11,556 bases of DNA from JASFYU01 sp045046905 (GTDB lineage Bacteria; Bacteroidota; Bacteroidia; Flavobacteriales; Flavobacteriaceae), in assembly GCA_045046905.1 (NCBI GenBank), contig JASFYU010000148.1, positions 1 through 11,556 of the forward strand, read 5' to 3'. Shown piece by piece: positions 5,650 through 11,556 of this stretch; within the stretch, counting starts at the first letter, position 1, and every line of letters begins with the position of its first letter. Position numbers and translations under genes: made by a program. The notes below the pieces were generated by a model. That model saw only the letters and a list, made by a program, of their open reading frames with translations. It was not told the DNA's origin and made no database searches.

Positions 5650-6666
5650 CTTTTTTAAAATAGAAAGTAATGAATCATGCATCTCATAAGTATAATCCAA
5701 GTGTGTAACCATACGTAATTTCCCCTGCCCCATGTCGATAATATGAACATCTTCACTCCTCAATTTTCGAAGAAATACATCGCTGCCCTGTTTACCTTCA
5801 AAGGTCTCAAAAATGACAATATTGGTTTCAATTGGCTCTACCTTTTTAATATGCGTAAGTTTTTCTAGCGCCTTTCCTATTTCCTTTGCTTTTTTGTGGT
5901 CTTCTGCCAATCTCTGAATATGGTTATCCATGGCATAGATCCCGGCTGCGGCTAAAAATCCGGCCTGGCGCATACCGCCACCAAGAATCTTTCGTATTCG
6001 TAAAGCACTGTCTATCTCGGTAGCACAACCCAATAACACAGAACCCACAGGGCAGCCCAAGCCTTTGCTCAAACAAACGCTAATGGTATCGAAAAGTGCC
6101 CCATATTGTTTTGGAGACTCGTTTTTCTGTACTATGGCATTCCATACACGAGCACCATCTAAATGAAAAGCCAGGTTATGCCTTTGGCAGATTGCCCTTA
6201 TTTTTTTAAGTTCTTCTAGATCCCAGCATGCCCCGCCCCCCTTGTTCGTTGTGTTTTCAATACAGACTAGAGAAGTTAGCGGACTGTGGTAAAAATCTGG
6301 CGGATTGATGGCCTCTTCTACCTGATCGACCGTCATCATTCCCCTATGACCATCTACCAACTTGCATGAAACTCCACTATTAAAACTAGCTCCTCCTCCC
6401 TCATAATGGTACACATGAGCATATTTATCACAAATCAGTTGGTCTCCTGGGTTGGTGTGTAATTTAATGGCCGTCTGGTTGGCCATACTCCCTGATGGAA
6501 AGAATAGAGCCGCTTCTTTACCAAAAAAATCAGCTACTTTTTCTTCCAAGGCATTTACCGATGGATCCGCTTTAAAGACATCATCGCCGACATCAGCCGT
6601 CATCATAGCCTCTAACATGCCGGGTGTTGGTTTTGTTACCGTATCACTAATTAAATCAATTTTCAT
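5644..6666 (-). CDS. ltaE: Low-specificity L-threonine aldolase
   Basis: This 340-residue fold-type I PLP enzyme of the beta-eliminating lyase/threonine aldolase family splits L-threonine or L-allo-threonine into glycine and acetaldehyde. It starts with the family signature IDLISDTVTKPTPGM and continues with GDDVF (27-31) and FPSGSMANQ (56-64). The cofactor Asp is in FHLDGARVWNA (D170, with R173), and the Schiff-base lysine is K201 in SVCLSKGLGCPVGS. The C-terminal part shows the substrate-binding region (MRQAGFLAAAGIYA, 232-245). Length is normal compared with E. coli LtaE (333). It is cytosolic and single-gene, divergent from prfB across 213 bp and overlapping the DUF1508 gene by 6 bp at the 3' end. 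A weak TATTTTG about 25 bases upstream of the ATG, with a TTG about 20 bases further, might be its promoter. There is no room for a separate terminator. Confidence 0.92.
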   Translation of the reverse strand: MKIDLISDTVTKPTPGMLEAMMTADVGDDVFKADPSVNALEEKVADFFGKEAALFFPSGSMANQTAIKLHTNPGDQLICDKYAHVYHYEGGGASFNSGVSCKLVDGHRGMMTVDQVEEAINPPDFYHSPLTSLVCIENTTNKGGGACWDLEELKKIRAICQRHNLAFHLDGARVWNAIVQKNESPKQYGALFDTISVCLSKGLGCPVGSVLLGCATEIDSALRIRKILGGGMRQAGFLAAAGIYAMDNHIQRLAEDHKKAKEIGKALEKLTHIKKVEPIETNIVIFETFEGKQGSDVFLRKLRSEDVHIIDMGQGKLRMVTHLDYTYEMHDSLLSILKKL

Positions 6667-6806
6667 CTACCTACTTTTATTCAACAAAATAGCTCCTTGT
6701 TCAGCATGAATCAACCACATTGACTAGGCTAAGAATACAAGACCTCACTTAGAACTCCTTATTAATTTAGACCTAATACCTAAGGTAACCACCTTACGAA
6801 TGTAAA

Positions 6807-6833
6807 TCAATTTCTAAATTTATAGAAATTTGA
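6807..6833. repeat. Inverted repeat over the -33 region of the prfB promoter
   Basis: AATTTCTA (6809-6816) and TAGAAATT (6823-6830) form an 8-bp perfect dyad with a 6-base centre. It can extend to TCAA/TTGA with one base out of register. It overlaps the candidate -33 element of prfB and sits in the gap between two divergent genes. It may be an operator, or an AT-rich coincidence. Confidence 0.35.
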
Positions 6834-6863
6834 TTGTACAACCATAGTTAAATTCTATTTTTG
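6829..6863 (+). promoter_or_regulatory. prfB promoter
   Basis: TTTG at 6829-6832 or TTG at 6834-6836 forms the -33 element, and TATTTTTG at 6856-6863 is a perfect TAnnTTTG -7 element. The spacer is 19 bases from the TTG. This fits the Bacteroidota primary sigma consensus. Transcription would start around 6870, leaving a leader of about 10 bases before the ATG at 6880. Confidence 0.6.
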
Positions 6864-6879
6864 CCTAAAAGAACACATA

Positions 6880-7978
6880 ATGACAATTACTACAGACCTG
6901 TACAATGGTCTTTTAGATCGCCTTGGTGCGTTAAGGAGGTATCTTTGACGTTGATGCCAAGCTTATCGAAATAGAGAACGAACAAGAAAAAACCCTTGCC
7001 CCCGATTTTTGGGACAATCCGCAGGAAGCTCAGGCTCACATGAAATTCATACAATCTAAAAAACAATGGGTTGATGACTTCAATGCTGCCAAAACGCTAG
7101 TCGATGATTTAGAAGTTTTGATCGAGTTCCTACAAGAAGGTGAGGTCAATGAGGAGGAAGTAGAAAAACAGTACGAAAAGGGCCTGGATCAAATCGAAAA
7201 GCTCGAATTCAAGAATATGCTTTCCGAAGAAGGCGATGAATTACCGGCTGTTATACAGATTACGGCAGGTGCAGGGGGTACTGAAAGCTGCGATTGGGCG
7301 GCCATGCTCATGCGCATGTACATGATGTGGAGCGAAAAAAATGGCTACAAGATCAAGGAACTCAACTATCAGGAAGGTGATGTGGTCGGTATCAAAACGG
7401 TAACCTTAGAAATTGACGGAGAATTTGCCTTCGGTTGGCTGAAAGGAGAAAATGGCGTTCATCGCTTGGTTCGTATTTCACCCTTCGACAGTAATGCTAA
7501 ACGACACACTTCTTTTGTGTCGGTATACGTATACCCTTTAGTAGACGATAGCATTGAAATCGATGTAAACCCCGCCGATATCGAAATAACCACAGCACGC
7601 TCTAGTGGTGCTGGTGGGCAAAATGTAAACAAGGTCGAAACAAAGGTGCAATTGGTTCATAAACCCTCGGGCATACGTATTTCCTGTTCAGATTCACGTT
7701 CACAACACGAGAATAGGGCTACGGCATTAAAAATGCTGAAATCACAATTGTATGAGATCGAACTCAGAAAAAAAATGGAAGCCCGACAGGAAATCGAATC
7801 CTCTAAAATGAAAATCGAATGGGGCTCGCAGATCCGTAACTATGTGATGCACCCTTATAAATTGGTGAAAGATGTCAGGACCGCGGAAGAAACGGGCAAT
7901 ATAGAGGCCGTTATGAATGGTGACATCGATCGCTTTCTTAAAGCGTTTCTCATGATGATGGGGCAAAAAGAAGAATAG
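6880..7978 (+). CDS. prfB: Peptide chain release factor 2, with programmed +1 frameshift
   Basis: RF2 recognises UGA and UAA stop codons and triggers peptide release. Translation starts at the ATG at 6880 and runs 22 codons to CTT, where TGA (6946-6948) stops the zero frame. A +1 shift at CTT TGA C continues at GAC (6947) and gives a 365-residue protein, the same length as E. coli RF2. The RF2-specific stop-recognition tripeptide SPF is at residues 200-202 and the universal GGQ peptidyl-transferase motif at 245-247 (SSGAGGQNVNK). The N-terminal helical domain includes the PDFWDNPQEA motif after the shift. The in-frame ATG at 7040 is residue 54 of the full protein, so a gene model starting there would lose the N-terminus and the regulatory site. 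Synthesis should be autoregulated: low RF2 slows termination at the UGA and favours the shift. The ArsC gene follows after 84 bp and may be cotranscribed. Confidence 0.97.
6934..6949 (+). promoter_or_regulatory. RF2 programmed +1 frameshift site
   Basis: AGGAGG (6934-6939) acts as an internal Shine-Dalgarno sequence. Then come TAT and the slippery CTT TGA C (6943-6949). The arrangement and spacing are the same as in E. coli prfB (AGG GGG TAT CTT TGA C). Pairing of the AGGAGG with 16S rRNA while the slow UGA sits in the A site pushes the ribosome forward by one base. Confidence 0.95.
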
Positions 7979-7998
7979 TCGATCAGCTCATGCTACCC

Positions 7999-8051
7999 AT
8001 TATTAATTGTTCACTGTTTATTGTTAATTGTTCACTGTTTATTGTTAATTG
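7999..8051. repeat. 21-bp tandem repeat, about 2.5 copies
   Basis: Two identical adjacent 21-base units lie at 8010-8030 and 8031-8051, each starting TTCACTG and ending TTGTTAATTG. An 11-base partial copy with one mismatch lies just before them (7999-8009). The repeat fills the gap between prfB and the ArsC gene. Units like this may expand or contract. It contains no TAnnTTTG element and no terminator-like stem. Confidence 0.8.
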
Positions 8052-8062
8052 AAATTATACCG

Positions 8063-8404
8063 ATGATAAAAATATACCATAACCCAAGATGTACAAAGTC
8101 TCGCGAGGGATTGGCAATTCTTGAGAAATCAGGTCAGGATTTTGAAGTAATCAAATATTTAGAAGACATTCCTAATAAAAAAGAACTGAAAGAAATCATC
8201 AGGGTATTGGGGATCACAGCTGAGCAATTACTACGTAAAGGCGAAGCTATATGGAAAGAGAACTTCAAAGGAAAAGCCCTCTCCGATGACGATATTGTTG
8301 ACGCCATGATACAATATCCAAAACTAATCGAGCGCCCAATCGTAGTGAACAAAAATAAAGCGGTCATCGGAAGACCTCCCCAGGACATTTTAAAAATCCT
8401 ATAA
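8063..8404 (+). CDS. arsC: ArsC-type arsenate reductase (glutaredoxin-dependent family)
   Basis: This 113-residue thioredoxin-fold protein of the ArsC/Spx/YffB superfamily would reduce arsenate to arsenite, with glutathione or glutaredoxin as the usual donor in the family. It begins IYHNPRCTKSREGL with the catalytic Cys at C10. The three arginines that bind arsenate in plasmid R773 ArsC (R60, R94, R107) have counterparts at R58 (LLRKG), R91 (ERPIV) and R104 (GRPPQ), so it looks like a true arsenate reductase rather than Spx or YffB. Alignment with E. coli ArsC is close along the full length. The start at 8063 fits the family. An in-frame ATG at 8021 would add 14 residues encoded by the tandem repeat and is unlikely. 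No ars operon partners (regulator, efflux pump) are nearby, so the role in this host may be different or general. Confidence 0.9.
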   Translation: MIKIYHNPRCTKSREGLAILEKSGQDFEVIKYLEDIPNKKELKEIIRVLGITAEQLLRKGEAIWKENFKGKALSDDDIVDAMIQYPKLIERPIVVNKNKAVIGRPPQDILKIL

Positions 8405-8497
8405 TTGGCATTCTTTAAATTGAAGTTTAGGTCGAACTCGGAATGGCACGTTAATTGTTTGTTCCTTCACAAATTCATTTAACAAACTTTTAACCTA

Positions 8498-8524
8498 TTG
8501 TCTTTAAACCTTCCTTTAATTTTA
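8498..8524 (+). promoter_or_regulatory. Candidate promoter of the secreted-protein/beta-barrel unit
   Basis: TTG at 8498-8500 is followed after 16 bases by TAATTTTA (8517-8524), one mismatch from TAnnTTTG. The spacing is at the short end. The element lies 23 bases before the ATG at 8548, in the 143-bp gap after the ArsC gene, which shows no clear terminator. Confidence 0.35.
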
Positions 8525-8547
8525 TAATCAAACAAAAAGTTACCATT

Positions 8548-9057
8548 ATGAAAATCAATGCAAAATACCTTATAAGCGCATTTATTGTTTTACTCGCCGT
8601 AGGTGAAGTACAGGCACAGTATGGCTATGGTCGTGGTTATGGCTACGGAAGCAGAGGTGGCTACGGAGGTAGAGGTGGCTACGGAAGACAACGTAGTAGT
8701 ATTCCCCGTTTCGAAAACACCCCCAAGGCACCAGAACCAAAGACGGCCGAACAGATCGTTGACGGGGAGATGCCCTCCATAGTAGAAGCACTTGAACTCA
8801 ATGAGTTCGAAACCGCTATTTTAAGTAGCACGCTTAAAAAGTATGTACAGCAACGTATTGAGATGCAGATCCTTAAACTGCCTCCTGAAAAAATGCGTGA
8901 GGGGATGGAGAAAATAACCGAGGAACAGGATAAAGAATTAAAGGCAGGGTTGCCTTTGGAGAAATACGAAGCTTTTATTGAACTCCAGAAAAATGGAGTA
9001 AAGAAAACGCAGAAAGAAAAAAAGAAGAAGAAAAAGAAGAGGAAGCGAAAAAACTAA
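8548..9057 (+). CDS. Secreted protein with Gly/Tyr/Arg-rich N-terminus and poly-lysine tail
   Basis: This 169-residue protein has a clear signal peptide (KYLISAFIVLLAVGEVQA, cleavage after A23). Next is a low-complexity segment at 25-50 built from YGYG and RGGYGG units, then a helical, charged region (about 65-150), and a tail of the form KEKKKKKKKRKRKN. The helical region contains LELNEFETAILSSTLKKYV and KELKAGLPLEKYEAFIELQK. This loosely resembles the helix pairs of Spy/CpxP-like periplasmic proteins, but I cannot assign it to that family. The mature protein is strongly basic. It is located in the periplasm or outside the cell. The gene lies 9 bp before the outer-membrane barrel gene and almost surely shares its transcript, so the two products may act together, for example in binding polyanions or envelope assembly. 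Function is unknown. Confidence 0.8.
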   Translation: MKINAKYLISAFIVLLAVGEVQAQYGYGRGYGYGSRGGYGGRGGYGRQRSSIPRFENTPKAPEPKTAEQIVDGEMPSIVEALELNEFETAILSSTLKKYVQQRIEMQILKLPPEKMREGMEKITEEQDKELKAGLPLEKYEAFIELQKNGVKKTQKEKKKKKKKRKRKN

Positions 9058-9066
9058 TAACCTAAA

Positions 9067-11556
9067 ATGAAAAAACTTTTCCCCATTGCTATACTATTAA
9101 TATCATTAACATTAAGTGCCCAAAGACCACAAAGAAACAGGCCTAAACCGATTACGATTACGGGAACAGTTTTAGACGAGGAAACAAACCAGCCTCTAGA
9201 ATATGCCACTTTGGTATTACAGAGCCTTCGCAACCCTGATAGAGTGACAGGTGGTATCACCGATGCAAACGGAAAATTCGAGGTTGAGACCTTTTCTGGC
9301 GGCTACAATGTCAGCATAGAGTACATATCATACATCACCTATAAATTAGACGCTCAACGATTAAGAAGTTCAACCGACCTTGGTGTCATAAGGTTAGTAT
9401 TGGACGTTGAACAGTTAGAAGCCGTAGAAGTTGTAGGCGAACGCACAACGGTAGAATTACGATTGGATAAAAAAGTGTATCATGTTGGCTCTGACCTGAC
9501 CGTAAAAGGAGGCTCTGTAACCGATGTTTTGGACAATGTGCCATCAGTCTCTGTAGATATAGAAGGTAATATTAGTCTTAGGGGTAACGAAAGTGTACGA
9601 ATATTGATTAATGGCAAACCTTCGGCCCTATCGGGTCTAAGTCCAGAAGCTTTAAAACAACTGCCAGCCGAAGCCATTGAAAAGGTGGAGGTCATCACCA
9701 ACCCTTCAGCTCGATACGATGCCGAGGGTACAGCAGGAATACTCAATATTGTTTTAAAGCAGAGCAAGACAACTGGGCTCAACGGTTCTTTCAGTGTCAA
9801 TGTTGGAAACCCTAAGAGCTATGGAGCCAATGTTAGCCTGAACCTAAGACGTGACAACTTCAATATATTTACAAATACTTCGTATCGGTACAGGAGCGGC
9901 CCCGGAAATGCACTCTTTGAACAAGAAAATTTTAATACGGATGGAAGTACCGCTAGTTTTCAAGATGAAATTCGCGATTACCAAAGACAGAGCGATGGCT
10001 TTAATACCAATATAGGGTTCGAATACTTTATTGATGAGACCAGTAGTATAACCAACTCTCTTGTTTATAGAAAGTCTAATGGTGATGACACCACCGATAT
10101 CGACTTCTTTAACTTTGACGCAGCGCATAGCCCTACCATTCAAAGAAATCGATTTACCAATGAACTTGAGGATGAGGAAGATATACAATACTCGCTCAAT
10201 TATGTGAAGAATTTCAATGATGATGGGCACAAGCTCACCTTAGATTATCAATATTCTGGTGGATCAGAACTTGAAAACTCGATTATCAATGAAATAGTTC
10301 TTGGAGAAAATACCAGACTACCGACCGAACAGACCATTAATGACGAAAGCCAAAAGAATCAATTGCTTCAAATGGATTATGTGCTCCCCTTCGGAAAGGA
10401 TAATAAGTCACAATTCGAGTTTGGTTATCGTGGCATTTTCAATAAGTTCAATACCGACTTCAATTTCGGGATTCTTGAGAACGGTATTTTGACCAGTGAT
10501 CCAAATTTCAGCAACGAACTCAATTACAAAGAGTATGTAAATGCCCTTTATACGCAATTGGGAAGTAAATTTGGTAAGTTCAGCATCCTTGGTGGACTTC
10601 GAATGGAAGCCTCAGATATCGAAGTTGAACTCGTCAACACCAATGAAATAACTAATAAAGATTATGTGAATTGGTTTCCCTCGATTTTTTTGGGATATGA
10701 ATTTTCGGAGGAAGAACAGATTACATTAAGTTATAGTAAACGCTTGCGAAGACCGCGTTCGCGATTTATCAATCCATTTCCTTCACGATCAAGTAATACC
10801 AATCTGTTTCAAGGTAATCCTGATTTGGACCCAACCTATACTAACGCATTTGATATTGGATATTTGAAAAGATGGGATAAAATCACCTTTACTACTTCAG
10901 GTTATTTTAACCAATCGACCGGGGTGTTTCAATTTGTAACCCGAGAAAGGGGAGATTTCGTTGAAATTGAAAATCCGGCTGACCCGGCCAACCCCGTTCT
11001 TGTACCCGTACAGGTACGTGGACCTATCAATTTGGCTACTGAAAAAAGATATGGTATGGAATTTACCACCACCTACACTCCCATAAGAAAGTGGCGCATA
11101 ACCTGGAACTTTAATCTTTATCAGCGACAGCTTAGAGGTGATTATACCTATATCAATTTTCAAGATCAGCAAATTGCACAAAACTTTGATGTCGATAATC
11201 TATCATGGTTTACAAGATTAAGTGCAAAGCTTCCATTACCTGGGAAAATCGATTTTCAGACCAACTTTTTTTATAGGGGAGCAAGAAAAGATGCACAATC
11301 AAGTAGGAAAGGCATGTTATATACCAATCTAGCACTTAGCAAAGACCTTATAAAAGACAAGGCCTCAATATCACTCAACATTAGAGACCTCTTCAATACC
11401 GGTAAGCGTAAAATCGAAACCCGAACCGCCAACGTACTTACGTATAGTGAATTTCAATGGAGACAAAGACAGGTAAACTTATCATTCCTATACCGCTTTA
11501 ACCAAAAGCAGAATCAACGAAATGGAAATAGACAACGAGGAGGAGGAAATGGTGGT
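9067..11556 (+). CDS. Outer-membrane beta-barrel protein, TonB-receptor-like, with carboxypeptidase-regulatory-like domain (3' end outside window)
   Basis: The gene is open for 830 codons to the edge of the window, with no stop. It starts with a signal peptide (FPIAILLISLTLSA, cleavage near residue 18). A carboxypeptidase-regulatory-like beta-sandwich follows (about 29-105, ITGTVLDEETNQPLEYATL, then ITDANGKFEV). A plug-like domain comes next (about 125-232, with SVTDVLDNVPSVSVD, ISLRGNESVRILINGKPS and NPSARYDAEGTAGILNIVLK). The rest is a long barrel rich in alternating aromatic residues. It ends near 811 with VNLSFLYRF, a terminal strand with the usual final Phe, and then a Gln/Asn/Arg/Gly-rich tail (NRQRGGGNGG). 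This is the outer-membrane beta-barrel family near TonB-dependent receptors. No TonB box is evident, so transport of a ligand is not assured. It follows the secreted basic protein by 9 bp. Little coding sequence is likely to be missing. Confidence 0.9.
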   Translation, partial: MKKLFPIAILLISLTLSAQRPQRNRPKPITITGTVLDEETNQPLEYATLVLQSLRNPDRVTGGITDANGKFEVETFSGGYNVSIEYISYITYKLDAQRLRSSTDLGVIRLVLDVEQLEAVEVVGERTTVELRLDKKVYHVGSDLTVKGGSVTDVLDNVPSVSVDIEGNISLRGNESVRILINGKPSALSGLSPEALKQLPAEAIEKVEVITNPSARYDAEGTAGILNIVLKQSKTTGLNGSFSVNVGNPKSYGANVSLNLRRDNFNIFTNTSYRYRSGPGNALFEQENFNTDGSTASFQDEIRDYQRQSDGFNTNIGFEYFIDETSSITNSLVYRKSNGDDTTDIDFFNFDAAHSPTIQRNRFTNELEDEEDIQYSLNYVKNFNDDGHKLTLDYQYSGGSELENSIINEIVLGENTRLPTEQTINDESQKNQLLQMDYVLPFGKDNKSQFEFGYRGIFNKFNTDFNFGILENGILTSDPNFSNELNYKEYVNALYTQLGSKFGKFSILGGLRMEASDIEVELVNTNEITNKDYVNWFPSIFLGYEFSEEEQITLSYSKRLRRPRSRFINPFPSRSSNTNLFQGNPDLDPTYTNAFDIGYLKRWDKITFTTSGYFNQSTGVFQFVTRERGDFVEIENPADPANPVLVPVQVRGPINLATEKRYGMEFTTTYTPIRKWRITWNFNLYQRQLRGDYTYINFQDQQIAQNFDVDNLSWFTRLSAKLPLPGKIDFQTNFFYRGARKDAQSSRKGMLYTNLALSKDLIKDKASISLNIRDLFNTGKRKIETRTANVLTYSEFQWRQRQVNLSFLYRFNQKQNQRNGNRQRGGGNGG

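Noticed and set aside
7040..7978. prfB as a 312-residue protein starting at 7040
   Set aside because: This would lack the N-terminal domain. The frame continues upstream to the programmed frameshift and gives the normal 365 residues.
8021..8062. Upstream ATG adding 14 residues to the arsenate reductase
   Set aside because: The extension is encoded by the tandem repeat and is absent from the ArsC family, which starts just before IYHNP.
9480..11181. Minus-strand frames within the beta-barrel gene (for example 9480-9800, 9844-10230, 10897-11181)
   Set aside because: They are antisense shadows of a continuous 830-codon gene with clear domains.
1..11556. CRISPR arrays, tRNA or rRNA genes, prophage or intact insertion sequences
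   Set aside because: No spaced direct repeats, no cloverleaf or rRNA-like stretch, and no integrase or intact transposase motif was seen on either strand.

Overview
The window reads as a chromosomal segment of a member of the Bacteroidota, most likely a Flavobacteriaceae species. The basis is the AT-rich intergenic DNA, TAnnTTTG-type promoter elements, starts with little Shine-Dalgarno signal, an outer-membrane beta-barrel protein with a carboxypeptidase-regulatory-like plug extension, and a two-gene set typical of sulfonolipid makers. No rRNA, tRNA, CRISPR array, integrase or intact insertion sequence is visible.

Left part (1-4723), all minus strand. Reading in the direction of transcription there is an oligopeptidase B-type S9 peptidase (2586-4643), a divergent cysteine-synthase-family PLP enzyme (1468-2508) and an alpha-oxoamine synthase (8-1267). 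The last two fit the first two steps of capnine (sulfonolipid) synthesis: making cysteate, then condensing it with a fatty acyl group. A perfect 10-bp-stem terminator separates them, so they are probably separate transcripts. Upstream of the peptidase start lies what reads as a lipoprotein signal peptide, put out of frame by one base next to two 7-base homopolymers. This is the most curious local anomaly.

Middle part (4644-5328) is a 685-bp stretch with only a doubtful 60-codon reading frame, followed by about 300 bp rich in palindromes and hairpins that looks like an intergenic repeat or decayed element. A small DUF1508/YegP-type gene (5329-5649, plus) then converges on a low-specificity threonine aldolase (5644-6666, minus). 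Their ends overlap in the palindrome TTATAA, which encodes Leu-stop on both strands.

Right part (6667-11556), all plus strand. prfB (6880-7978) carries the classical programmed +1 frameshift (AGGAGG, then CTT TGA C) and has the best promoter in the window. A 21-bp tandem repeat separates it from an ArsC-type arsenate reductase (8063-8404). Last is a two-gene unit: a secreted protein with a Gly/Tyr/Arg-rich N-terminus and a poly-lysine tail (8548-9057), and, 9 bp later, an outer-membrane beta-barrel protein that runs off the window (9067 onward).

Most of the window is ordinary core-genome content. The points worth a second look are the capnine gene pair, the disrupted signal peptide, the 5'-leader hairpin before the putative cysteate synthase, the palindrome-rich block and the secreted/barrel pair.
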